From positions 1 through 55,879 of the forward strand of contig JABLTI010000005.1 of the NCBI GenBank assembly GCA_013166835.1: DNA of 55,879 nucleotides, in the 5' to 3' direction. Positions 15,829-23,449 of this stretch are shown piece after piece. This DNA comes from Promethearchaeati archaeon. GTDB lineage: Archaea > Asgardarchaeota > Heimdallarchaeia > JABLTI01. Under the pieces are notes generated by a model. The model was not told the origin of the DNA. It searched no databases and saw nothing but the letters and a program-made list of their open reading frames with translations. The position numbers were made by a program, and so were the translations under genes. Numbering within the stretch: position 1 is the stretch's first letter; each line of letters starts with the position of its first letter.

Positions 15829-17904
15829 ATGATATTTGATGTGAAGAAATTCTATGAAAAGGAAAATTCAAAAGTGTGTGAAACCTATAGCAGTTCTTTA
15901 GCTAAAATTGAAACAATTATTAAAGAACTAAATGAAACTGAGGATGAAACTAAAAGAGAATATTTTGATTTACTAAAAATAATTGCGAATTTTATTCTTA
16001 AAATGACGAAATATGAAAGTACCTTAAGCAAAGAGTATTTTTCGTCTAAAAATTTCGATGAATTGAAGAAAGAAAATCTAGAATTGTATCAGGATATTTT
16101 ACCTGAAAATTATGATTCGTCTTATGCTAATCCTGCTTTTTGTGTCAAGGTTTTTGGGGATAAGATAGGGCAATTAATAGCATTCTTTTATAATAATTAT
16201 CGATCCTATATTGACTTTTCTTTTAAGCATAAGATTTTTAGAATAACTGAGTACAATCAACTATTCATTGATTTGTATGATTATATTAAGAATAATTCAA
16301 TAGAGTATAAAGAACTCCATGAAATTATAACACGTCTTGTTCGACGTTTGCGTATAAGAGATTATATTATTCGAATGAAAGAGGTTTTTGATCCAGATTA
16401 TCGTTATTTCACAGACATTGTTATGAATGATGATCTTACAGATTTCAGATACCTTTTCAAGTATGGCAAATACATTTCTGAGAATGAAATCCAATTAGCT
16501 CGTTTTATCAGCAAATATCCACAGGATAAACTGAAAATTCTGGCCAAAGCAGTAGTAAAAGCTTACTTCAGAGGATTTGAAAGAGATGGTAAAGATGTAA
16601 CTAAAAAAACATCTGTAGAATTAATTCATCCCGTTGGAATGGAAGACTTGATTCGAGAAGTAATTAAAGAACTTGAATTGAATAATCTTAAAGTTATAAT
16701 TTCAGATGTTGAATCTAAAAAGGCAAATAAGCAATTGGAATTCGACCACAAGTTTGATAGAGCGCTTTATTTGGATAAAAAGGTCAAAGAACAGGATTTG
16801 AAAAGTTATACGGAAGGTTTGGAGAATAACAAAGAAATTGTTGAAACGGTATCAGGAGTTATTTATTTTATCAGTTTTGGAGAAGAACCATTTAGTCCTA
16901 GCAACAAAGAAGAATCATTGAAATTATCTGAAGAACAGACTAAGATCTTTCAATCATTAAATTCAGAAATTAATCATATTCATTCTAAATATCAACCACC
17001 AGCGGAAAAGAGTTTCAGTGTTATATCCTTCCCTTCGCCAGACATCGGCGATAATTTCGAAGAAATCTTTGATAAAATCGTTGAGATCAATATGTTGGAT
17101 TCAGACAAATATGAAAGATTGCAACAGATAATGATTGATGTTCTTGATCAAGCAGCTTATGTTCAAATAAAAGGTAAAGATGAGAATAAGACTGACTTAA
17201 TAATCCAATTGCAAAAACTAAGAAATCCGGATAAGGAAACTAATTTCGCAAATTCTGGTGCAAATGTTAATATCCCTGCTGGTGAGCTTTTCACTTCACC
17301 ACAACTGAAAGGTACAAATGGGATTTTACATGTCGATAAAAGTTATCTTAGTTCGTTGCTTTACAAAAATCTAACAATAACTTTCAAAGATGGATTTATC
17401 GCTGATTATTCCTGTACAAATTTTGATACTGAAGAAGAAAATAAAAAATACATTGAGCAAAATCTCCTATTTCCTCATAAAACCCTCCCAATTGGAGAAT
17501 TTGCTATTGGTACAAATACTTTAGCATATGTTATTTCAAGAGAGTATAATATTCTTCCAGTTCTACCAGTTCTCATCTCAGAGAAAACAGCTCCTCACTT
17601 CGCAATTGGTGACACTTGTTTTCAAATGCGAGAAGATGTTAAGACCTATAATAGATTTACAAAGAAAGAAATTGTTGCTTGTGATAATGAAAAATCTATT
17701 TTAAGAAAAACTGACAGAAATGATGAAGCCTATACTTTCAAGCACAATGATATTGTTTTACCATTTCAAGATATTGATTTTATTACTGCTGTAAAGTTTG
17801 ATGGAACAAAAATCGATATTATTCGAAATGGAAAGTTCAGTTTGAAAGGAACTGAAGAGCTAAATATTCCATTGATTGAGTACGAGAAGAAGATGGAGCT
17901 ATAA
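15829..17904 (+). CDS. M29-type (aminopeptidase T-like) metallopeptidase with long N-terminal extension
   Basis: 691 residues from ATG 15829, which has GGTGA at 15819-15823; a GTG at 15820 would overlap the ribosome binding site. The C-terminal 300 residues carry M29 marks: NIPAGELFTSPQ (metal Glu), the Asn-rich strand LTITFKDGFIADYSC, FPHKTLPIGEFAIGTNT (metal Glu and His), and PHFAIGDTCF replacing the HxAxG segment. The 400-residue N-terminal part is mostly helical and charged and has no recognisable motif; plain M29 enzymes have about 400 residues in total. Probably a cytoplasmic leucyl/general aminopeptidase, with conserved metal sites judged only by eye. A GNAT remnant overlaps its stop codon. 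Confidence 0.7.
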   Translation: MIFDVKKFYEKENSKVCETYSSSLAKIETIIKELNETEDETKREYFDLLKIIANFILKMTKYESTLSKEYFSSKNFDELKKENLELYQDILPENYDSSYANPAFCVKVFGDKIGQLIAFFYNNYRSYIDFSFKHKIFRITEYNQLFIDLYDYIKNNSIEYKELHEIITRLVRRLRIRDYIIRMKEVFDPDYRYFTDIVMNDDLTDFRYLFKYGKYISENEIQLARFISKYPQDKLKILAKAVVKAYFRGFERDGKDVTKKTSVELIHPVGMEDLIREVIKELELNNLKVIISDVESKKANKQLEFDHKFDRALYLDKKVKEQDLKSYTEGLENNKEIVETVSGVIYFISFGEEPFSPSNKEESLKLSEEQTKIFQSLNSEINHIHSKYQPPAEKSFSVISFPSPDIGDNFEEIFDKIVEINMLDSDKYERLQQIMIDVLDQAAYVQIKGKDENKTDLIIQLQKLRNPDKETNFANSGANVNIPAGELFTSPQLKGTNGILHVDKSYLSSLLYKNLTITFKDGFIADYSCTNFDTEEENKKYIEQNLLFPHKTLPIGEFAIGTNTLAYVISREYNILPVLPVLISEKTAPHFAIGDTCFQMREDVKTYNRFTKKEIVACDNEKSILRKTDRNDEAYTFKHNDIVLPFQDIDFITAVKFDGTKIDIIRNGKFSLKGTEELNIPLIEYEKKMEL

Positions 17905-18209
17905 GTGACATCACAGATGTTACCTATATCCCTGATAGACCTTATAGAATTGAGCAAAAATTAACTGGTGTGAAAATTGAATATAGATGCAAAGGATTAG
18001 GTAAGTGGTTGAAATCTGAAATGCTTCTCTTCATATAAGAGAAATATCCCCAAGTAAAATACATTAGCACTGGTAATGCTGATTCTAATGCTGCTATGCT
18101 CTCGATAAATAATAGAATGGGATTTAAAGCACATCAAAGTAGAAAGACATATAAATTCAAAATTTGCGAACTAGAAAAAAGAATTGCAGAAATTGAATCA
18201 AATATTTAA
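17904..18209 (+). pseudogene. Decayed C-terminal fragment of a GNAT acetyltransferase
   Basis: A single frame encodes the acetyl-CoA-binding half of a GNAT: TDVTYIPDRPYRIEQKLTGV, YRCKGLGKWLKSEML, then YPQVKYISTGNADSNAAMLSINNRMGFK and a helical tail ending at TAA 18207-18209. An in-frame TAA (18036-18038) interrupts it in the middle of the helix after GKWLKSEMLLFI. The residue after YR in the pyrophosphate loop is Cys where Gly is expected. No start codon with ribosome binding site and no N-terminal half exist; upstream is the M29 gene. A recoded stop is unlikely because the beginning is also missing. Confidence 0.8.
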
Positions 18210-18235
18210 ATCAATTGAATAATACGCAACAATTC

Positions 18236-19084
18236 TTACTTACCACCCCAGAATTTATACCAATTACTTAATGTATACCGCATTGCTCTTGCTTCAAAGG
18301 AATCATCATCCTCAATTGGATAAAAATTCTTTGCATATCCTTCTTCTTGAACTTCCTCTTTGGATTTACCTAAGGAAACTTGTTCTTTGATGAAATCACG
18401 GATGTTCTCAATGACTTCTATCATATATTTTACTAATTTATCATCACTAACTTTACCATGTCCAGGAATATATTTCTCAACATCCAGTGTCAAGTATTCC
18501 CTTAAAGTATTAATCCAAACATCAGGATCAGAACTAGGATCAGCACCGTATGGTGGAAAATTTGACAATAAATTATCTCCTGCTATTAAAATTTTATAAT
18601 TTGGGCAATAAACATATGTTGATCCTTTGGAATGACCACCTGTTCTCTTAACTACGATTTTTATATCCTCATCAATTATTTCTAAATAATCATCAAATAT
18701 TTCATTGGGAAGAGTAATATCCAAACCATCAAAAGCAGATTTGTCTTCTACTGCTTCTATCCTTCTTGCCAATTTTTCAGTAGTCATGCTTTTCTTCCAG
18801 GTTTTCAGCTTTTGAGCAACTGTTTTTGTTGCGATTATTCTACAATCAGAAAAAAATTGATTTCCCATTACGTGATCACTATGATGATGTGTTAAAATTA
18901 AGGAATCAAATTTTTTGCTTGTTTTCTCTTCTACGTATTTGCGAAATTCTTTCATTTTCGCTACGTGTACACCAGTATCCACTATTACTAGTTTATTCGG
19001 TAAAACTAATGCACTTGATATTGTATCATAATAACTCTCATCTATTAACAAGTACAAATAATCATTTACTTTTTTAAAAACCAA
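18236..19084 (-). CDS. MBL-fold metallohydrolase, copy B
   Basis: 282 residues. Metal ligands are complete: LTHHHSDHVMGN (HxHxDH), GGHSKGS, IAGDNLL and PGHGK. Closely resembles the gene at 14833-15675 across its length, both having about 280 residues and the same SDCRIIA(T/S)K segment after the metal motif. A C-terminal helical extension (about residues 215-282) is shared by both and probably shapes the substrate pocket. The TTH-like specificity cannot be told; hydrolysis of a thioester, lactone or phosphodiester are all possible. The gene has about 140 bp of upstream sequence with a palindrome, shared with the divergent zinc-ribbon gene. Confidence 0.85.
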   Translation of the reverse strand: MVFKKVNDYLYLLIDESYYDTISSALVLPNKLVIVDTGVHVAKMKEFRKYVEEKTSKKFDSLILTHHHSDHVMGNQFFSDCRIIATKTVAQKLKTWKKSMTTEKLARRIEAVEDKSAFDGLDITLPNEIFDDYLEIIDEDIKIVVKRTGGHSKGSTYVYCPNYKILIAGDNLLSNFPPYGADPSSDPDVWINTLREYLTLDVEKYIPGHGKVSDDKLVKYMIEVIENIRDFIKEQVSLGKSKEEVQEEGYAKNFYPIEDDDSFEARAMRYTLSNWYKFWGGK

Positions 19085-19162
19085 TATTTTCTCCTCATTT
19101 TTACAATTTCCTTTCTTAATTAAAAGAATTCATATTTTTCTTGGTTTTTTCGAATACTTTCG

Positions 19163-19182
19163 ATTAACTCTCTCGAGTTAAT
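19163..19182. promoter_or_regulatory. Perfect inverted repeat in the divergent promoter region
   Basis: ATTAACTC-TCTC-GAGTTAAT, an 8-bp perfect palindrome with a 4-base centre, lies between the divergent MBL gene (starts 19084) and the zinc-ribbon gene (starts 19225). Position suits an operator acting on one or both. Confidence 0.35.
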
Positions 19183-19224
19183 TTACTTATTATTAAACGT
19201 CTTTACTGTATCTTGGTGAGCATT

Positions 19225-19389
19225 GTGGCTGCTATAAGTATCAAATTTAAATGTCCAAAATGTCAACACGAACCACTCATGAAGATCGACCGAATGGTAA
19301 GATGCACTTGTGGTTGGTGGATGCAAACAGAAGAGGAAGAAGAACTACCAATTAACAGTGTAGAATATGCAACTGTTGTTGCTTCCTGA
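19225..19389 (+). CDS. Small zinc-ribbon protein (54 aa)
   Basis: GTG at 19225 with GGTGAG at 19215-19220 opens a 54-codon frame ending at TGA 19387-19389. The protein has KCPKCQ (residues 10-13 as CxxC) and RCTCGWW (residues 27-29 as CxC), the layout of a zinc ribbon or knuckle, then a run of acidic residues and a hydrophobic tail (YATVVAS). Strong ribosome binding site and paired cysteines support real coding. Function unknown. A T-rich stretch follows the stop codon (19391-19407). Confidence 0.7.
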   Translation: MAAISIKFKCPKCQHEPLMKIDRMVRCTCGWWMQTEEEEELPINSVEYATVVAS

Positions 19390-19596
19390 TTTTTTCGCTT
19401 TTTTTTATTATCTTTGTTTTATTTCCAAATGAATTTTGTTTAGTTAACCTACTGATTTGTTATTCCGATAACTTTATTTGTAAGTGGGGTAGTTTATATT
19501 AAATTTAGTGAATAAAATTATTGTTAATAGAATAACAAAATATTAAAAGGAGTTAATTTGTCGAAAGCGAAGTCTCGCACATAGAGGTGAATTGCA

Positions 19597-19863
19597 ATGG
19601 AATTTTGCGAGAAATGTGGAAGTCTAATGAAACCAACTCGGGAAGAAAAATCAGCATTTTTAATATGTTCCTCATGTGGTAAGAAGGTTAAATTGACTAA
19701 GTCAAAATCCAAAGCTTACACAATAACAAGGAAGATCGAACACACTCCAGCAGACAAACTAGAGGTTATTGAAGTTAAGAAGATGAAGGCATTGACAGAT
19801 GAGGAACGAGAGGAACTTGAGGATTCGTATGGCGATATGTTAGAACAAATGGAATATGATTAG
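19597..19863 (+). CDS. TFS/RPB9-type N-terminal zinc-ribbon protein, lacking the C-terminal ribbon
   Basis: 88 residues from ATG 19597 with GAGGTGA at 19584-19590. The start MEFCEKCGSLMKPTRE, then LICSSCGKKVKL, is the N-terminal zinc ribbon of the TFS/RpoM/RPB9 family of transcript-cleavage factors. The usual C-terminal ribbon, with the catalytic Asp-Glu pair, is missing; in its place are a short basic segment and an acidic helix (EEREELEDSYGDMLEQMEYD). It may bind RNA polymerase without stimulating cleavage, or be a general zinc ribbon protein. It ends about 100 bp before the likely ThiI-like start. Confidence 0.65.
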   Translation: MEFCEKCGSLMKPTREEKSAFLICSSCGKKVKLTKSKSKAYTITRKIEHTPADKLEVIEVKKMKALTDEEREELEDSYGDMLEQMEYD

Positions 19864-19960
19864 AATTCGTTTAGATGACATACTTTTTTTCGTAATTTTT
19901 TTATTTGAACGAACAATAGATAATTTTGAAAATACTAAAACGACACTTTTTGTGAGAACC

Positions 19961-21124
19961 ATGAGTGAGATTTTTGTTAGATTTGGAGAGCTTGGCCTAA
20001 AAAGTCCACCTGTACGAAGACGCATGGAAAAACGTTTAGCTATTAATATTAAAATCGTCTTGGAAAAGGAAGGGATTACTGAAGCAAAAATTACTATTAA
20101 TAGAGCTTGGGCAAGATTAATTGTCTCACTAGAAACTCCACAAAATTCTATTGAAAATGAAAGTATAATCCAGAAGATTATCACAATTTTAACTCAAAAT
20201 ATAGCTGGAATTACTTCAGTCAGTCATGTTATTAGATCTAGTTCTGATTTAAACGAAATTAAGAAAACAGCACTTAATCTAGCAAAAGAGAATTTAAAAC
20301 CAGACAGTTCTTTTGCAGTTCGAGCTCGTAGAATAGGTAATCACGACTATTCTTCTCAGGATTTGGAAAGATTAGTTGGGGAAGTATTATATGAAACATT
20401 AGCACAAAAACACAATCTTACTGTTAATTTAACAGATCCCGACTATACATTATCTATTGAAGTGAAAGATGAAGATGCATTTATTTTCGACCAAAAGATA
20501 CCTGGAATAGGTGGGTTACCTCAAGGAACACAAGGCAGAATAAATTCTATTTTGCGTGGATCATTAGAGGATGCTATTTCTGGGTTTCTTATGAGTAAAA
20601 GAGGATCTAATATTATCCCAATTGCTTTTATTCTTAAAAACTCAAAAACTCTTGGAACTAATGAGAATGCGATTGAAAGGCAATTAGAGATATTTAATTT
20701 AATGCAACCAAAAAAACACTTTTCTTATTATAAAGTGGATTTTGCTTATATCCTACAGGAAATTGGAATCGACAGATTGCAATGCTCTACTTGTGATAAA
20801 ATATGTATTGCGATTTCTGAAAGAATTTCTGGAGATCAATACATTGATGGTTTTTGTTTAGGAAATGCAAAGGATACAATTCTTGAAAGAATTCCTGAAA
20901 GCAGTAGAAATCAATTAGCGCCAGTTTATTATCCAGTGATTTCTCTGGATCCAACAAAAATAAGTCATCCATTTAAAGAGAGCTTTTCAAGCGAATTTTG
21001 TTTATCACAGTGTCCTGGTTATGAAAATCAAAAAAAGAAAGAAATAAAGCCACCATCACCAGAAGAAATTGAATGGATAGTGGCTAGTGCAAACTTCTCT
21101 TTAATCAAACCTGATAGTGTCTAG
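19961..21124 (+). CDS. ThiI-like protein (NFLD-THUMP) with degenerate PP-loop
   Basis: 387 residues from ATG 19961, where the ThiI-type start (FVRFGELGLKSPPVRRRMEKRL) begins; the longer frame to 19856 adds non-homologous residues. Domains: NFLD (about 1-60), THUMP (about 65-180, with VRARRIGNHDYSSQDLERLVG) and the linker GGLPQGTQG. In ThiI the PP-loop follows as SGGIDSP; here the aligned residues (199-204) are RGSLED, so ATP adenylation of tRNA should be lost. CSTCDKIC, the equivalent of the archaeal ThiI cysteines, remains. No rhodanese domain, as in archaeal forms. It may have kept tRNA binding with another task, or be a paralogue of an intact ThiI elsewhere. Confidence 0.75.
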   Translation: MSEIFVRFGELGLKSPPVRRRMEKRLAINIKIVLEKEGITEAKITINRAWARLIVSLETPQNSIENESIIQKIITILTQNIAGITSVSHVIRSSSDLNEIKKTALNLAKENLKPDSSFAVRARRIGNHDYSSQDLERLVGEVLYETLAQKHNLTVNLTDPDYTLSIEVKDEDAFIFDQKIPGIGGLPQGTQGRINSILRGSLEDAISGFLMSKRGSNIIPIAFILKNSKTLGTNENAIERQLEIFNLMQPKKHFSYYKVDFAYILQEIGIDRLQCSTCDKICIAISERISGDQYIDGFCLGNAKDTILERIPESSRNQLAPVYYPVISLDPTKISHPFKESFSSEFCLSQCPGYENQKKKEIKPPSPEEIEWIVASANFSLIKPDSV

Positions 21125-21357
21125 GTTATAATTATTGGAGAAGGTATTTGGTAGATTCTTAATCTAGCATCTTTTTTATCCAACATTCTTATAACAAGTC
21201 CCCTCTTCAATAAAATATCAAGTGCATAACCTAATGTTCTATCTGGCAGATTTGTTTCATTTAAAATCGAATAACGCGGCATTGGTCCTAAGCGATCTAG
21301 AACATAAAAAACATAGTTTGCACTAGGAGGTAACGTTCTAAGTATGAAGGCAAACAT
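21121..21357 (-). CDS. Small winged-helix DNA-binding protein
   Basis: 78 residues. Sequence fits a MarR/ArsR-like winged helix: helix RTLPPSANYVFYVLDRLG, helix-turn-helix RYSILNETNLPDRTLGYALDILLKRGLV, then a beta wing with KDARLRIYQIP. No separate sensing domain. Its 3' end overlaps the convergent ThiI-like gene by 4 bp. Likely a local transcription regulator; target unknown. Confidence 0.7.
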   Translation of the reverse strand: MFAFILRTLPPSANYVFYVLDRLGPMPRYSILNETNLPDRTLGYALDILLKRGLVIRMLDKKDARLRIYQIPSPIIIT

Positions 21358-21443
21358 GATTCCTCATCATAATTTTATACTCCTAGTATAGGTAATTCTA
21401 AATGCTAGCTAAAAACATAAAAAGATTTTCTTTAGTCAAGGTT

Positions 21444-23297
21444 TTATGCTTTAGTAAGCAATTTCTGAAAAATATCATCAAACTTAATCATTTCTTCTTC
21501 GAAATTCCTGTAATCAAATTCATCCTTTATGTCTGCTGACCGTTTAGAGCCAACAATACAAATTGATTTCCCTTTACTAAGACCATCATGATTAATAATA
21601 TGATTAGGGAGAATAGTGAAAGATTCACCTAATAGTACTGGTGAAATGTTTTCTGCTGGCAAAAATTCTACATAGGTATCTATCTCAGGGTGATTTTCTA
21701 AAGCATCTTCGGAAACAAAAAATGATACAATAGCAGAATGCTCAACTAATAATCTATTATTCTCAAGAAATACGTGACTAATCATATCGGAAACATTTTT
21801 CTCAAAAAGATATGTTACATCACCAAAAGAGATGAATGAAAACTTATTCCCGGCATTTGATAATTGAACGTGTAGCTCGGACAATCTAGTCATAGAAAAT
21901 AATTTCCCGATATTTTGACCTAGAATTTTCATGTAATCAAATGATTGTGAGATATTTTTAATTGCTTCAGGAAATATTCCTTGTTTTCTGAAAAGCTCTG
22001 CTTGAGTGTTGTAATATACGGCATTAAGCTTTGGAGGAACGGGTGCTATGAGTTCTTTAGTTCCCTTTTTCAGCAATTGTTCTGCACGTTTAATTCGACC
22101 AATGAGAGCATTAATCCAAGCACTCAATAAATTGATTTCAGTTAGTTTCAATTGATTTTTACTTATTTGATAAAATCTGTAAGCTTCTCGAGCAAATTTA
22201 AGTGATTTTAGAAGTGAAGTTCGATAATCTTCATCCTGAAAAGTATAAGATGGAAAAGCCATCATCAAGTACAATTCAGCTTTAGCTAATGCCAATCGTC
22301 CATTGAGGTTCTCTGTAGGTTCACTTTTCTGGAATTCTTCCATAATTATTCGTTCTATATTTTCATAAATTCCTAATGCTTTGTAAAACCAACCTTGTTG
22401 AGAATAAATAAAACCAAGATCAAATAAACCATCAACGTGTAGTTTCCTCATTAAAATTGATTTTCGCTTACTAAATCGGAGATACTTAATCCCGCGATTC
22501 AAATACTCCTCAGCTAAAGCCAACTTATTAAATGCAACAAGATATCTACCAGAAATTAAGAGTGTCATACTCATTACATTCATTATATCTGGTCTTTTCC
22601 CAGTTGTAGATAATTTCACGCATTCAAGCAAATAGCTTTTGAACTCCTCCAAATCAATTTCTGGAGTTGTTTCTAATTCTATCATACTAACTATGCTAAG
22701 AAGATCGACATCGATTTTATAATGTTCATTGTAATTGTGTTTAGTAGCGTTATTTTTTAGTACTTCAATAATCCTAAGAGATCTTTCAGCATTGATGTTC
22801 AACCAGAACCAACCGAATCTTAGAAGAACCATGAACAGAGACTTATTCCCAGCAGCTTTTTCTTTAGTGGAGCTTAAACGTTTAATGGAATCTTCTGTAA
22901 TCAATTCCAAGACATTAGGTTGTAAAATTGAAATAGGTTCTAAATTTGCATCTTTACAGACTCTAGTGATCTTATCCTCTGCCGCAGATTCAAAACCTTC
23001 TGTCCCAATTATAACAAATCTTTGGGCAGAGATTTTTTCTTTCGTTCGAGAGAGAAAATTTCTTCTAAATAACAATTCATTTTCATCTGTCATCTCAAGT
23101 GCAGATGCAAACGTAGCAATCCAACCTTTTTCTTCAGCTATCCTAACATGATACAAGATATTTTGTCTGCTCATCTCTGTTGGGAGAATTTTCTCAGCAA
23201 TAAATCTAATCTGCTGAGTATTTGCTACACCCAAATATCTCACACAGGTTGCAATAAACCGTGACCAGAAAAATTTGGAACGTGTGGCAAAAGTCAT
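21444..23297 (-). CDS. wHTH plus TPR-like regulatory protein
   Basis: 617 residues from ATG 23297, six bases after a GGTGA site. Residues 1-70 look like a winged-helix/HTH domain (GVANTQQIRFIAEKIL, then SRQNILYHVRIAEEKGWIATF, where the second helix reads as recognition helix). The remainder is helical in TPR-like pairs (AEEYLNRGIKYLRF, YSQQGWFYKALGIYENIERI, YYNTQAELFRKQGIFPEAIKNI) and ends in a mixed domain of about 120 residues. It is transcribed in the same direction as, and 150 bp after, the megasynthase gene; the gap holds a possible own promoter (TATATA-rich). It may regulate that locus (inference), but similar large TPR-HTH proteins occur alone in archaea. Confidence 0.55.
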   Translation of the reverse strand: MTFATRSKFFWSRFIATCVRYLGVANTQQIRFIAEKILPTEMSRQNILYHVRIAEEKGWIATFASALEMTDENELLFRRNFLSRTKEKISAQRFVIIGTEGFESAAEDKITRVCKDANLEPISILQPNVLELITEDSIKRLSSTKEKAAGNKSLFMVLLRFGWFWLNINAERSLRIIEVLKNNATKHNYNEHYKIDVDLLSIVSMIELETTPEIDLEEFKSYLLECVKLSTTGKRPDIMNVMSMTLLISGRYLVAFNKLALAEEYLNRGIKYLRFSKRKSILMRKLHVDGLFDLGFIYSQQGWFYKALGIYENIERIIMEEFQKSEPTENLNGRLALAKAELYLMMAFPSYTFQDEDYRTSLLKSLKFAREAYRFYQISKNQLKLTEINLLSAWINALIGRIKRAEQLLKKGTKELIAPVPPKLNAVYYNTQAELFRKQGIFPEAIKNISQSFDYMKILGQNIGKLFSMTRLSELHVQLSNAGNKFSFISFGDVTYLFEKNVSDMISHVFLENNRLLVEHSAIVSFFVSEDALENHPEIDTYVEFLPAENISPVLLGESFTILPNHIINHDGLSKGKSICIVGSKRSADIKDEFDYRNFEEEMIKFDDIFQKLLTKA

Positions 23298-23449
23298 TTT
23301 ACATCACCTAGAGAATAGCTAAAATTACAGATGGAAAATCATCTATATTTTAACCATATATAACTATCTCCAAATATATTATGTCAAATGCTCACTTAAA
23401 AGTAATTACCAATATCATTTTTCTGATTAAATGAAAAGTAAGATTCAAA

